Source of the DNA: an uncultured Agathobaculum sp.
Lineage (GTDB): Bacteria > Bacillota > Clostridia > Oscillospirales > Butyricicoccaceae
Assembly: GCF_944380985.1 (NCBI RefSeq)
Contig: NZ_CALWJJ010000003.1
Location: forward strand, 62,001-126,000
DNA: 64,000 nucleotides
Direction: 5' to 3'
The translations under genes and the position numbers were made by a program. The notes beneath the pieces are model-generated. The model saw nothing but the letters and a program-made list of their open reading frames with translations. It was not told the origin of the DNA and ran no database searches. Of this stretch, positions 1-8,701 are shown in pieces. Numbering within the stretch: the stretch's first letter is position 1; every line of letters begins with the position of its first letter.

Positions 1-1
1 C

Positions 2-937
2 ATGTACTTCTTTCTGGACGGCATGACAAGGGCTATTTTGGAGAGTGGGATCAAGTGTAATCTGAGCCGCGGCCTGACGGTTTTTGATGATAAAAACTAC
101 GAGCAGACCGGCGCCTATCGGGACAACCTGCGCCTGCTGGACGAATGGCACGGCGCAAACTGCGGCCGTCTGCTGGCAGATTTGTGCATCCACGGCGAGT
201 ACACCTCGACCCCCAAGGTAGTCGAAGCTGTTGCGGCACAGGCAAAGGCGCGCGGCGTGCGCATGCATGTCCATCTTTCTGAGACGCAGGACGAGCACGA
301 AGCATGCAAGCAGCGCCATGGTATGACGCCCGCAGCTTATATGCAGGCGCGCGGCGTGTTCGACGTACCCACCACAGCCGCGCACTGCGTCTGGCTTGAG
401 GAGGAGGATTTTGACATTCTCAAAGAGCACGGCGTAACAGTGGCATGCTGCCCTGCAAGCAACTTAAAACTGGCTTCCGGTTATGCCAATATTCCCCGTA
501 TGCTGCGAGCGGGCATCAATGTTGCGCTCGGTACTGACGGCGCAGCATCCAATAACAATCTGAATATTTTGCAGGATCTGTATCTGTTTGCGGTGATCTA
601 CAAGGGCTATTACCGCGATTCTACCCTTATCAGCCCGGCCGAGGCGCTGTATGCGGCTACACGCGCGGGTGCGCTCTCGCAAGGGCGGGAGGACAGCGGA
701 CGCATAGCAATCGGCTGTAAGGCCGACCTGTGCGTGATTGACACCGATAAGCCGCAGATGACCCCAATGACAGATGCAGCCTGCAATGTGGTTTATGCTG
801 CGCAGGGTGCGGACGTGTGCCTGACCATGGTTGATGGCGAGGTGCTCTACCGCGACGGAGCGTATATGACCATTGACATCGAAAAGGTAAAGGCCGAGGC
901 GCAGCGCCATACGGACAGCATCTTGCGCGGCCTTTAA
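2..937 (+). CDS. mtaD: 5'-methylthioadenosine / S-adenosylhomocysteine deaminase (amidohydrolase), 5' truncated
   Basis: Cytosolic metal-dependent amidohydrolase that deaminates 5'-methylthioadenosine, S-adenosylhomocysteine and possibly adenosine, feeding inosine-type products to purine salvage. The visible 311 residues hold HVHLSET (metal/substrate His pair), the His of TAAHCVWL, and the catalytic Asp of ALGTDGAASNN followed by the usual C-terminal beta domain. Family members are about 430 residues, so roughly 120 N-terminal residues, including the first HxH metal motif, lie left of the window; the ATG at position 2 is probably internal. The stop is 16 bases from a purine-nucleoside phosphorylase, the enzyme that would act on the deaminated nucleoside, which supports the assignment. 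An adenosine-type deaminase is the main alternative. Confidence 0.85.
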   Translation: MYFFLDGMTRAILESGIKCNLSRGLTVFDDKNYEQTGAYRDNLRLLDEWHGANCGRLLADLCIHGEYTSTPKVVEAVAAQAKARGVRMHVHLSETQDEHEACKQRHGMTPAAYMQARGVFDVPTTAAHCVWLEEEDFDILKEHGVTVACCPASNLKLASGYANIPRMLRAGINVALGTDGAASNNNLNILQDLYLFAVIYKGYYRDSTLISPAEALYAATRAGALSQGREDSGRIAIGCKADLCVIDTDKPQMTPMTDAACNVVYAAQGADVCLTMVDGEVLYRDGAYMTIDIEKVKAEAQRHTDSILRGL

Positions 938-953
938 AAAGGGGAGAAAGACG

Positions 954-1772
954 ATGATAAGCAAGCAAAATGTACAGCAATCAGCGGCCTATCTGCGGGA
1001 GATGCTGCCCTTTAAGCCCGAGATTGGTCTGGTGCTCGGCTCTGGGCTTGGGCCGCTTGCCGATGAGCTGGAAGACGCCGTACATATTCCATACGGATCT
1101 ATCCCGCATTTTCGCACTTCAACCGCGCCTGACCACGCGGGTCGGCTGGTGTGCGGTGCGCTGGACGGCCGGCGTGTGCTTTGCATGCAGGGCCGCCTGC
1201 ACGGATATGAGGGCTATGCGCCGGATGAGATCGCCTATCCGGTATATGTGATGCAGAGGCTTGGCGTGCGTGCGCTAGTACTGACCAATGCATCAGGCGG
1301 CATCAACACCTCGTTCTCGGTGGGGGATTTCATGCTGATTGAGGATCAGATCAACATGACAGGCAAAAGCCCGCTCACCGGCTTAAATGACGATGCGCTT
1401 GGCGCTCGCTTTCCGGATATGACTTTTGCGTATGCGCCTGCGCTGCGCCAGCAGGCGTGCGAGGCTGCGCAGTCGTGTGGCATTGTGCTGCGCCGCGGCA
1501 TATACTGCGGTGTGAACGGCCCGCAGTTTGAGACGCCGGCTGAGATCCGTATGTTCCGCGCGCTGGGTGCGGATGCGGTCGGTATGTCCACCGTGTTTGA
1601 GGTGATCGCCGCCGCGCATTGCGGCCTGCCGGTTGTTGGGATAGCGATGATTACCAATATGGCGGCGGGTGTTATGATGCAGCCGCTCTCTGGTGCGGAG
1701 GTAAACGAGATTGCGCTTAGCCGCGGCACGGATTTCCGTCGATTGATTACTACGCTTGTGGTAAGGCTCTGA
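954..1772 (+). CDS. Purine-nucleoside phosphorylase (inosine/guanosine type)
   Basis: Phosphorolysis of inosine and guanosine to free base plus ribose-1-phosphate in the cytosol. At 272 residues it matches the trimeric PNP family. Visible motifs are VLGSGLG near the N terminus (phosphate loop), the His of MQGRLHGYEGY, LTNASGGIN, the base-pocket Glu in NGPQFETPAEIR, and GMSTVFEVIAA, where Met contacts ribose. The ATG at 954 follows GGGGAGAAAG by a good spacing. It sits 16 bases after the MTA/SAH deaminase and they probably form one transcript, giving deamination followed by phosphorolysis. Family assignment is firm; exact substrate preference is inferred. Confidence 0.93.
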   Translation: MISKQNVQQSAAYLREMLPFKPEIGLVLGSGLGPLADELEDAVHIPYGSIPHFRTSTAPDHAGRLVCGALDGRRVLCMQGRLHGYEGYAPDEIAYPVYVMQRLGVRALVLTNASGGINTSFSVGDFMLIEDQINMTGKSPLTGLNDDALGARFPDMTFAYAPALRQQACEAAQSCGIVLRRGIYCGVNGPQFETPAEIRMFRALGADAVGMSTVFEVIAAAHCGLPVVGIAMITNMAAGVMMQPLSGAEVNEIALSRGTDFRRLITTLVVRL

Positions 1773-1807
1773 CCGCATCCCCAACCATAAAAAACTGGCA
1801 AAAAGTG

Positions 1808-1836
1808 TTGACAAGCAGTATGCGCTGCGATATAAT
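1808..1836 (+). promoter_or_regulatory. Sigma-A-type promoter of tRNA-Pro
   Basis: TTGACA (1808-1813), 17-base spacer, TATAAT (1831-1836): a perfect consensus promoter that starts transcription a few tens of bases before the tRNA gene. With the terminator after the tRNA it defines a single-tRNA transcription unit. Confidence 0.85.
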
Positions 1837-1876
1837 ATAAAAGCTGTCACGGCCAGAATGACCGTGACAACTGTTT

Positions 1877-1953
1877 CGAGGTGTGGCTCAGCTTGGTAGA
1901 GCGCTTCGTTCGGGACGAAGAGGCCGCAGGTTCAAATCCTGTCACCTCGACCA
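1877..1953 (+). tRNA. tRNA-Pro (anticodon CGG)
   Basis: Cloverleaf read from sequence: acceptor stem CGAGGTG/CACCTCG, D arm with GCTCAGCTTGGTAGAGC, anticodon stem CTTCG/CGAAG with loop TTCGGGA (anticodon CGG, reads CCG, G37 as expected for tRNA-Pro), T arm GCAGG-TTCAAAT-CCTGT, discriminator A73 and an encoded CCA end. It has its own promoter upstream and a strong terminator 8 bases downstream. Confidence 0.96.
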
Positions 1954-1960
1954 GGTTTGA

Positions 1961-1998
1961 CACCCTGCATCCGGTTGGATGCAGGGTGTTTTTATTTT
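1961..1998 (+). terminator. Rho-independent terminator of tRNA-Pro
   Basis: Perfect 12-bp stem (1961-1972 with 1977-1988), loop GGTT, followed by a T-rich run to 1998. Confidence 0.92.
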
Positions 1999-2126
1999 GC
2001 AGATGAACCAGCAAAGCACGGCATATGCAAAAGGCATCATGGTTCATGCCAACTGGGCATTAGACAGAACGGGAACATTGTCGTATAATAAACATATATT
2101 AAGAGAACTAACAGGAGGCAATCAGC

Positions 2127-3170
2127 ATGCAATATACCAAACTCGGCAAGGCAGATCTGCGTGTATCGCGCATCTGCATGGGCTGCATGGGCTTTGGCGA
2201 TCCCACCAACGGGCAGCACAGCTGGACGATTGATGAGTCGCACTCGCGCGAGATCATCCGGCGTGGGCTTGCGCTGGGTGTTAACTTCTTTGATACCGCC
2301 ATTGGCTATCAAAGCGGTACCAGCGAGCAATATCTGGGCCGTGCGCTGCGCGATTTTGCAAAGCGGGAAGAGGTGGTAGTAGCCACCAAATTTTTGCCTC
2401 GCACACAGGAGGAGATCGCCGCGGGCGTTTCCGGGCAGCAGCATATCGAGCGGATGATCAACACCAGCCTGAAAAACCTCGGCCTTGACTATGTTGATCT
2501 GTATATTTATCACATGTGGGATTACCAAACGCCGCTCTACGACATCATGGATGGACTTAACCGCATTGTGAAGGCAGGTAAAGCGCGGTATATCGGCATT
2601 TCCAACTGCTTTGCCTATCAATTGGCCAAGGCCAATGCGCTGGCCGAGAAGGAGGGGTTTGCGTCCTTTGTTTCTGTGCAAGGGCATTATAATCTGATTT
2701 TCCGGGAGGAGGAGCGTGAGATGGCGCGGCTATGCGCGGAGGATAACATCGCCATGACGCCGTATAGTGCATTGGCCAGCGGCCGCCTGTCGCGGCAGCC
2801 GGGCGAGCGTTCCAAACGGCTGGAGCAGGATAGCTATGCTCGCTTGAAATATGATGCCACTGCACAGCAGGATGAAGTGATTATTCAGCGTGTGGCCGAA
2901 GTGGCACGGCAGCGCGGTGTATCCATGACTGAGGTTTCGCTTGCATGGCTTATGACTCGAGTGACTGCGCCGGTAGTGGGGGCAACCAAACTGCACCATA
3001 TTGAGGGCGCAGCCAAGGCGACCGATCTCTGTCTGACAACAGATGAGATCGCCTATCTTGAGGAGGCATATGTGCCGCATCGGCTGGTGGGCGTAATGGC
3101 ACAGAACACTCCGTCGGCTGCCGGCGAGCGTCATGTTTGGTCGACCGGAAATCAAAAAATCGAATCGTGA
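2127..3170 (+). CDS. Aldo/keto reductase
   Basis: NADPH-dependent oxidoreductase of the AKR superfamily, cytosolic, 347 residues. The catalytic tetrad is visible: Asp56 (FFDTAIG), Tyr61 (IGYQSG), Lys88 (VATKF) and His129 (YIYHMWD). Start at 2127 follows AGGAGG with 8 bases between. A moderate promoter (TTAGACA-like box near 2060, TATAAT at 2084-2089) lies upstream, and a strong terminator follows, so it is probably monocistronic. The natural substrate cannot be told from sequence; YajO/IolS-like aldehyde or sugar reductases are the closest type. Confidence 0.88.
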   Translation: MQYTKLGKADLRVSRICMGCMGFGDPTNGQHSWTIDESHSREIIRRGLALGVNFFDTAIGYQSGTSEQYLGRALRDFAKREEVVVATKFLPRTQEEIAAGVSGQQHIERMINTSLKNLGLDYVDLYIYHMWDYQTPLYDIMDGLNRIVKAGKARYIGISNCFAYQLAKANALAEKEGFASFVSVQGHYNLIFREEEREMARLCAEDNIAMTPYSALASGRLSRQPGERSKRLEQDSYARLKYDATAQQDEVIIQRVAEVARQRGVSMTEVSLAWLMTRVTAPVVGATKLHHIEGAAKATDLCLTTDEIAYLEEAYVPHRLVGVMAQNTPSAAGERHVWSTGNQKIES

Positions 3171-3172
3171 GC

Positions 3173-3203
3173 AAAAGCCGGCACAAGTACAGTGCCGGCT
3201 TTT
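3173..3203. terminator. Bidirectional rho-independent terminator
   Basis: 12-bp stem AAAAGCCGGCAC/GTGCCGGCTTTT with A-run and T-run flanks, placed between the convergent aldo/keto reductase gene (plus) and the DUF1461-type gene (minus); it overlaps the end of the latter. Confidence 0.85.
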
Positions 3204-3873
3204 ACAGAATACGTAGTTTTTTGCGCCAGCGACAGGCTGCCCAGACGGCGAAAGCCGTGATCCACAGCCCGCCGAGGCATAGTACGAGTACGAACGCACC
3301 CGTCCGCATCCAAAATGCTTCGGGCAGGATAAGGATAATTTCGTCTGTACGCCAGTCGAACACCCAGTTAGTCTTGCCGGGGAAGAATGCATGGTGAAAG
3401 GCGGTAAACAGGCTGGAGAAATCAATCACTGCCCACAGGGCGACGAGCAGGAATATGGCACTCAGCCCAGCGGCCGCCCAAAATACCGCGCTGTGTCCGC
3501 ACAGATGATAAAACGTGGTTTTTCGTCGACGGCGCCACACGGTAAGCGCGATCAGCAGTATAGTGGACACGCCCAGCAGTATAAAATCCAAGCGAAAGAG
3601 CGCGCGGCAGTCGGCAAAATGGGCTTGTCCGTCGGCAGAGGAGCGCAGCGAACCCGTTCCAAACGGTGCGCCAAATACAAGGTAGTCCATCACCTCGTCA
3701 TAGGCCTGGCGGATGACGTCTTTGCTCCAGCCGGTCTGCTCGGGTAAAGCAAGCGAATCGATTTGTGCATAATAGAACGAACGGAATAAAATAGGTACAG
3801 CAATCGATGCGGATAGCGCGAATACCGCCAGCACGATCGCAAGCAGAACGGATATGGCTTTACTAGACTTCAT
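3202..3873 (-). CDS. TIGR01906/DUF1461 family integral membrane protein
   Basis: Membrane protein of 223 residues with a hydrophobic N-terminal segment, a long non-membrane loop after it (about residues 30-95), then three more hydrophobic helices ending in a basic tail. Layout and the loop with a YYAQID segment resemble the TIGR01906 (DUF1461) family of Firmicutes, of unknown function. Start ATG is preceded by AAAGGGGGA and overlaps the stop of the upstream YhhN-like gene by 4 bases (ATGA), so the two are translationally coupled. Family call rests on general pattern rather than a signature motif. Confidence 0.6.
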   Translation of the reverse strand: MKSSKAISVLLAIVLAVFALSASIAVPILFRSFYYAQIDSLALPEQTGWSKDVIRQAYDEVMDYLVFGAPFGTGSLRSSADGQAHFADCRALFRLDFILLGVSTILLIALTVWRRRRKTTFYHLCGHSAVFWAAAGLSAIFLLVALWAVIDFSSLFTAFHHAFFPGKTNWVFDWRTDEIILILPEAFWMRTGAFVLVLCLGGLWITAFAVWAACRWRKKLRIL

Positions 3874-4496
3874 GAATTATCCCCCTTTGCATATGAAGAT
3901 AGTGCGATCAACGTTTGTGCGGGCAGGTAGAATAGCCACATACCATAACGGGCAAATGGAGTAAAAAATCCGAGATGGAAAGCACCAACGCACAGATCAC
4001 AGCAGATAAACAGCAGCATGCCGATGGAAAATAGGCGCTGACGTGGGCTGCGCGGCACAAAAAGGGCGGCCTCTAGTGCGTTGCACATAAGATTTGCAAA
4101 GTAAAGCAGCGCTAGCGTATATAAAGACGCATGCAATATAAGCGGCACAAGTGGTACTAGGCGCACAGCCAGAAGCGGATAGCTGATGCTACCACGCCAT
4201 CGCATAAGCCGTATCAAATACAGCGCTTGAACAACGCAGAACAGCATAATTCCCACTGTATAATGGCGATCTAGTATGAGCAGCGGCCAGTCGGCCGCCA
4301 GGGTCAAGCCGAGGGCAAGCGCGGTCAGGCGTCCATCTGTGGTGCGGATGGTAGGCAGCACGGCCAAAAAACAAAGTGCGATGCCAGTATATTTCAGAAA
4401 AACGGTATCGGACGCATGTCCAGCAAGATCAAGAATGATAAACAGCAGATACAGCGCTGTCTCAGCGGCGAGAAACAGCACGCGGCCAGAGCGCAC
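3870..4496 (-). CDS. YhhN/TMEM86-like membrane protein
   Basis: Polytopic membrane protein, 208 residues with about seven to eight hydrophobic helices and short loops. Two intramembrane acidic sites, in TLAADWPLLI and FICCDLCVGAF, resemble the conserved Asp positions of the YhhN family, whose animal relatives are lysoplasmalogenases. Bacterial function is mostly uncharacterised. The start used is GTG at 4496 with AAAGGAG 12 bases away; no better start is in frame nearby. It is the first gene of a two-gene minus-strand operon with the DUF1461-type protein. A generic unassigned membrane protein is the alternative. Confidence 0.5.
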   Translation of the reverse strand: MRSGRVLFLAAETALYLLFIILDLAGHASDTVFLKYTGIALCFLAVLPTIRTTDGRLTALALGLTLAADWPLLILDRHYTVGIMLFCVVQALYLIRLMRWRGSISYPLLAVRLVPLVPLILHASLYTLALLYFANLMCNALEAALFVPRSPRQRLFSIGMLLFICCDLCVGAFHLGFFTPFARYGMWLFYLPAQTLIALSSYAKGDNS

Positions 4497-4676
4497 GATC
4501 TACTAACACTCCTTTCTGCAATACATAGTAGAGGAATTACTAAGGCTTGTCAAGCGGATAGAGGTAATGCGAATCGGGTATCGCACTTGGCGGATTTCTC
4601 TTTGTTAAGTGATAAATGGAACTTTGCCGCACGGCATCCGTCAAACCCTATAAATATCAGAGCGGGAGGGGTATAC

Positions 4677-6434
4677 ATGAAAAAGAGAGCATTGGCATCG
4701 ATGCTGACGCTTGGTCTGTTACTGACGGGCGCGGCGGGAGCGTCGTCTGCATCGGAAGTCTGCGGCTATCCGCCGGCCGTGCCCGAAGTCGTCACGCGCG
4801 GCTGGATGATCGACCAGCTTGCGGATGCTTCGGGCGAAGATGTGTCAGACAGCGCGTGGATCGACATGGAAGCCTACTTTACGGACGGCGCGGATGCAAA
4901 TGATGCGGCTAAGTGGGCGTTTGCCAAATGGGTGCTTCATGGAGACGGAATTGACGGGGAGCGCGGCGCCCTGCGTCTGGATGAACCGATCACCCGGCAG
5001 GAGGCGGCGGCATTTCTCGGCAGGTATCTGGATTACAAGTATATCGAGCTGCCTGCAGGATGCGGCACGGGCTCGCCCAGCATGGACGATATTGCAAAAT
5101 GGGCGCAAAACGGCGTAATGAAATGCTGGATGTACGGCGTGATAGATATGTCGGACGAGCAAAATGTCACTTACCAGGATGGAACTGTGTCGAGCGCATT
5201 GGAGTTTCGTCCAAACGACTTGGTTTCTGGCAGCGAAGCGCTCGAATGGATTGCAAATGCAAACACCATGACCGCGAGTGCCTATTCATCGCCTGAGGAG
5301 CCAGGCACATTCGCGGATGCGCTTGTCCGCGCGCTGGAACCGGAGGGGAACTGGGCGGTCTCGCCCTATTCTATCCGCATGTGCCTTGCCATGCTGGCAA
5401 ATGGCGCGCGGGGGGAGACACAGCAGGAGTTGCTCGCGGCGCTGCGCATTGATGATCTGGAAGCATTTAATCAAAGCGCCAGAGAGCTGCTTGACGTCTA
5501 TGATAGTTATGCGCGAATCCTGTCGCTCGATACGGCAAACTCAATGTGGCTCAACCAAAGCTGGTTTGACGGGGCAGGACGGTTCATGCCGGACTTTGCG
5601 CAGCAGATGAGTGAATACTTTGGCGCCTCGGTGGAAGAGGTGACAAACGACAATTCGATCGAGCGGGTCAACGCATGGGCAAGCGAAAAGACAAACGGTA
5701 AGATCCCGACTATCTTAACCGAGGATAATCGCGCGTTTGTCACCGCGCTGGTGAATGCAGTGTATTTCCGCGCTGTATGGGAGAATGAATTTCCCGAGAG
5801 TAACACGGAAAAAGCGGAATTTATCAATGTGGACGGCACAGCCGGCACGGTCGATATGATGCATCAGACGAGCGGGTTTGGCTATTATTCCACGCCTGGT
5901 ATTGAAGCGATCAAAATGGATTACCGCAAGTATGCCGTCGATAACGAAGAGGGAGACGGCTATGAATATTTCCGCAACGCAGATTTCAGCATGTACCTTA
6001 TTGAGGCGGACGATACGCTTGATGTGCAGAATTTTTTAGATAATGCGCAGTTTACCTACGGTGATGTAGCGGTTTCTGTACCCAGGTTCAAAGTGCAGTA
6101 TGGCGCCGCGTTAGACGACACACTGCGGGCGCTTGGGGTAGAGACGGCATACGACCGGCAAAATGCCGATCTGACCGCAATGCTTGACCCGTCTGCTCTG
6201 CCGGATGGTCAGTATTTCCTCGATACCGTACTGCACAAGACCTATCTTGCGGTAGATGAAAAGGGTACCGAGGCTGCGGCTGTCACCGCCGCTATGCAGG
6301 GCGCCGGCGCCGGCATGCCCACGCGGCCGGCGCTCGTGCGCAGCTTTACCGCTGACGGGCCGTTTTGGTTTGCCATTCGAGATAACACAAATCGTGAGAT
6401 ACTGTTTGTCGGACAGTATCAAACGGCAAATTGA
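4677..6434 (+). CDS. Secreted serpin with SLH-like N-terminal repeats
   Basis: Predicted extracellular serine-protease inhibitor, 585 residues. Residues 1-26 form a signal peptide (KKR, hydrophobic core, ASSA). About 35-195 resemble S-layer-homology repeats (two ITRQEAAAFL-like motifs), suggesting cell-wall attachment. About 208-585 is a full serpin fold: NWAVSPYSIRMCLAML, TALVNAVYFRAVWE, VSVPRFKVQYG and the C-terminal FWFAIRDN..ILFVGQ. The reactive-centre hinge is DEKGTEAAAVTAA; taking Gly530 as P15 puts P1 at about Gly544 in a Gly/Ala-rich loop. The hinge fits the inhibitory consensus, and small P1 residues suggest an elastase-like target (inference). Start 4677 has GGGAGGGG upstream; the longer open frame before it lacks a signal peptide. 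Confidence 0.88.
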   Translation: MKKRALASMLTLGLLLTGAAGASSASEVCGYPPAVPEVVTRGWMIDQLADASGEDVSDSAWIDMEAYFTDGADANDAAKWAFAKWVLHGDGIDGERGALRLDEPITRQEAAAFLGRYLDYKYIELPAGCGTGSPSMDDIAKWAQNGVMKCWMYGVIDMSDEQNVTYQDGTVSSALEFRPNDLVSGSEALEWIANANTMTASAYSSPEEPGTFADALVRALEPEGNWAVSPYSIRMCLAMLANGARGETQQELLAALRIDDLEAFNQSARELLDVYDSYARILSLDTANSMWLNQSWFDGAGRFMPDFAQQMSEYFGASVEEVTNDNSIERVNAWASEKTNGKIPTILTEDNRAFVTALVNAVYFRAVWENEFPESNTEKAEFINVDGTAGTVDMMHQTSGFGYYSTPGIEAIKMDYRKYAVDNEEGDGYEYFRNADFSMYLIEADDTLDVQNFLDNAQFTYGDVAVSVPRFKVQYGAALDDTLRALGVETAYDRQNADLTAMLDPSALPDGQYFLDTVLHKTYLAVDEKGTEAAAVTAAMQGAGAGMPTRPALVRSFTADGPFWFAIRDNTNREILFVGQYQTAN

Positions 6435-6437
6435 TGG

Positions 6438-6775
6438 TTGACAAAGCGCAGCCCTGGGTATAATATAACAGTGTATACCAGCTGGCGGATGCAAACATGC
6501 GTAACCGCCGGCAGCCAAAAGTGATGAAGGAAAGCCTGCACATCCCCGTAAGCGCTTGAAAGAGAGCGGACGACGCGGCTGAAAGCGTCCGCAGGTGTGG
6601 GGCAAGCAGCACCGATTCCCGAGCTCCGCAGCGGAAAAGCACAGTATGCTGCGGCGTCTTGTCCGCGTTATGGGCTTCCAGAGCGGCAGACCGCAAGACG
6701 GTCTGCAAGCAGGGTGGAACCGTGGGTTTATAACAAGCTCACCCCTGATGTTACCGTCGGGGGTGGGCTTTTTTG
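6438..6775 (+). promoter_or_regulatory. T-box riboswitch leader (threonine) with promoter and terminator
   Basis: Promoter TTGACA (6438-6443) with TATAAT (6459-6464, 15-base spacing; TAATAT at 17 is an alternative). The leader has the T-box sequence AGGGTGGAACCGTG at 6711-6724 and then a terminator stem (6737-6768) with a T-run. Stem I is recognisable by GATGAAGGAAAG, AAGAGAG and GAGCTC elements; the likely specifier is ACC (6611-6613), a Thr codon, which agrees with thrS downstream. Uncharged tRNA-Thr(GGU) would stabilise the antiterminator and turn on thrS. Specifier placement was made by eye. Confidence 0.92.
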
Positions 6776-6808
6776 TTCTTCCCCCAAATCACAAAGGAGG
6801 AAATCAAT

Positions 6809-8563
6809 ATGTCTGAGGAAAACAAGTACACGTTTGAAAATCCGGAATACCGCGACACATATCGCCATACGGTATCTCACATGCTGGCGCAGGCGGTTAA
6901 GCGTCTGTACCCAGAGGTAAAGCTTGCCATCGGCCCGGCGATTGAAACTGGATTTTATTACGATTTTGACGCGCCTTTCTCCTTCACACAGGAAAATCTG
7001 GACGCGCTCGAAGCTGAGATGAAAAAAATTAGCAAAGAAAAGCTGCCGATTGAGCGCTTTGAGCTGCCCCGCGCCGAGGCCCGTAAGCTGATGGAGGACA
7101 AGGGCGAGCCATATAAGGTTCAGCTGATCGACGATCTGCCGGAGGATTCGACCATTTCCTTTTATAAGCAGGGCGAGTTTACCGACTTGTGCGCCGGCCC
7201 GCACCTCGATTCAACCGGTCGCGTCAAGGCTAATGGTATCAAACTGATGAATGTCACAGGTGCATACTGGCGCGGTGATAGCAACAACAAGATGCTCCAA
7301 CGCATCTATGGCACGGCCTTTCCGAAAAAAGACGAACTGGACGCCTACCTTAACATGCTTGAAGAGGCCAAAAAACGCGATCACCGCCGTCTGGGCAAGG
7401 AACTTGGTCTTTTTATGCTGACTGAGGAGGGCCCAGGCTTTCCGTTTTTCCTCCCAAACGGAATGACGCTAAAAAATACGCTAATTGATTACTGGCGCGA
7501 AGTGCATAAGCGCTATGGTTATGTCGAGGTGTCTACGCCGGTTATTTTGAGCCGCAAGCTCTGGGAACGCTCGGGGCACTGGGATCACTACAAAAACAAC
7601 ATGTATACCACGGTGATTGACGAAGAAGATTTTGCCATAAAACCGATGAACTGCCCGGGTGGCATGCTGGTTTATAAATCGCAGCCGCACTCCTACCGCG
7701 AGCTTCCGCTGCGCGTAGGCGAGCTTGGCTTGGTGCACCGCCACGAGCTGTCAGGCGCGCTGCACGGCCTGTTTCGCGTGCGCTGTTTCACGCAGGATGA
7801 TGCCCATATCTTTATGACCCCGGATCAGATGAAAGACGAGATCAAGAACACGGTCAAGCTGTTTGACGAAGTCTATTCTGTCTTTGGTCTGTCCTACAAG
7901 ATCGAGCTTTCTACTATGCCGGAGGATCACATTGGCACCGAGGAGCAGTGGGAGCACAACCAGGACATTCTGAAAGAAGCCATCAGCGAGATGGGCAAGG
8001 ACTACGTTATCAACGAGGGCGACGGTGCGTTTTATGGACCAAAGCTGGACTTCCATCTTGCCGATTCGCTTGGCCGCACCTGGCAATGCGGCACCATTCA
8101 GCTCGACTCGCAGCTGCCCGAGCGGTTTGCGCTTGAGTATATCGGTGCAGACGGCGAAAAGCATCGTCCAATCATGATACACCGCGTGGTTCTCGGTTCA
8201 ATCGAGCGTTTTATCGGCGTGATCACTGAGCACTTTGCCGGTGCCTTCCCAACCTGGCTTGCTCCTGAGCAGGTGCGCGTTATGCCGATGACCGATCGCA
8301 ATGTACCCTGCTCAGAGGAAGTTGTAAAGCAGCTGACCGATGCAGGCTTCCGCGTGAGCATGGATGACCGAAACGAAAAAATCGGCTACAAGATCCGCGA
8401 AGCGCAGGTGCACAAGGTACCATATATGGTCGTTATTGGCGATAAGGACGAGGAGAAAGGCATTATCTCAGTGCGCGAGCGCAAGAGCGGTGAGACTACA
8501 CCTATGGAGCTTTCTGCGTTCATTGAAAAGCTGAGTTATGAGGTAAAGGAGAAACTGCGGTAA
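6809..8563 (+). CDS. thrS: Threonyl-tRNA synthetase lacking the TGS domain
   Basis: Charges tRNA-Thr in the cytosol. 584 residues, about 55 fewer than the usual 640: it starts directly at the editing domain, so the N-terminal TGS (N1) domain is missing. The editing site is intact: HTVSHMLA (HxxxH) and LCAGPHL. The class II core shows motif 2 (FRVRCFTQDDAHIF), zinc ligand Cys in MNCPGG, motif 3 (HRVVLGSIER) and the HGTP anticodon-binding domain at the C terminus. Start 6809 has AAAGGAGG at ideal spacing; the open frame starting at 6773 runs through the T-box terminator and is not used. Controlled by the T-box leader upstream. Confidence 0.96.
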   Translation: MSEENKYTFENPEYRDTYRHTVSHMLAQAVKRLYPEVKLAIGPAIETGFYYDFDAPFSFTQENLDALEAEMKKISKEKLPIERFELPRAEARKLMEDKGEPYKVQLIDDLPEDSTISFYKQGEFTDLCAGPHLDSTGRVKANGIKLMNVTGAYWRGDSNNKMLQRIYGTAFPKKDELDAYLNMLEEAKKRDHRRLGKELGLFMLTEEGPGFPFFLPNGMTLKNTLIDYWREVHKRYGYVEVSTPVILSRKLWERSGHWDHYKNNMYTTVIDEEDFAIKPMNCPGGMLVYKSQPHSYRELPLRVGELGLVHRHELSGALHGLFRVRCFTQDDAHIFMTPDQMKDEIKNTVKLFDEVYSVFGLSYKIELSTMPEDHIGTEEQWEHNQDILKEAISEMGKDYVINEGDGAFYGPKLDFHLADSLGRTWQCGTIQLDSQLPERFALEYIGADGEKHRPIMIHRVVLGSIERFIGVITEHFAGAFPTWLAPEQVRVMPMTDRNVPCSEEVVKQLTDAGFRVSMDDRNEKIGYKIREAQVHKVPYMVVIGDKDEEKGIISVRERKSGETTPMELSAFIEKLSYEVKEKLR

Positions 8564-8701
8564 GATCACACCCAATAGACATGCCGCAAATACAAACAAA
8601 AGCAGTGCCGCGCCCATACATTGAGCGACAACATACTGTGACATGGATTGAGCGGCATATCCGCTTATTGCCTTGGCGTTGGCGCGGGCATGGAATAACG
8701 G

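Noticed and set aside
1846..1872. Hairpin CTGTCACGG/CCGTGACAA in the tRNA-Pro leader as a regulatory element
   Set aside because: Short and without T-run, within about 30 bases of the promoter; most likely part of the 5' leader removed by RNase P.
4416..4676. N-terminal extension of the serpin gene
   Set aside because: Would bury the signal peptide in the middle of the protein, and lacks an SD; ATG 4677 has GGGAGGGG.
8450..8690. Hydrophobic minus-strand frame downstream of the small beta-sandwich gene
   Set aside because: No SD and it overlaps the 3' end of thrS on the other strand; probably chance hydrophobic reading.
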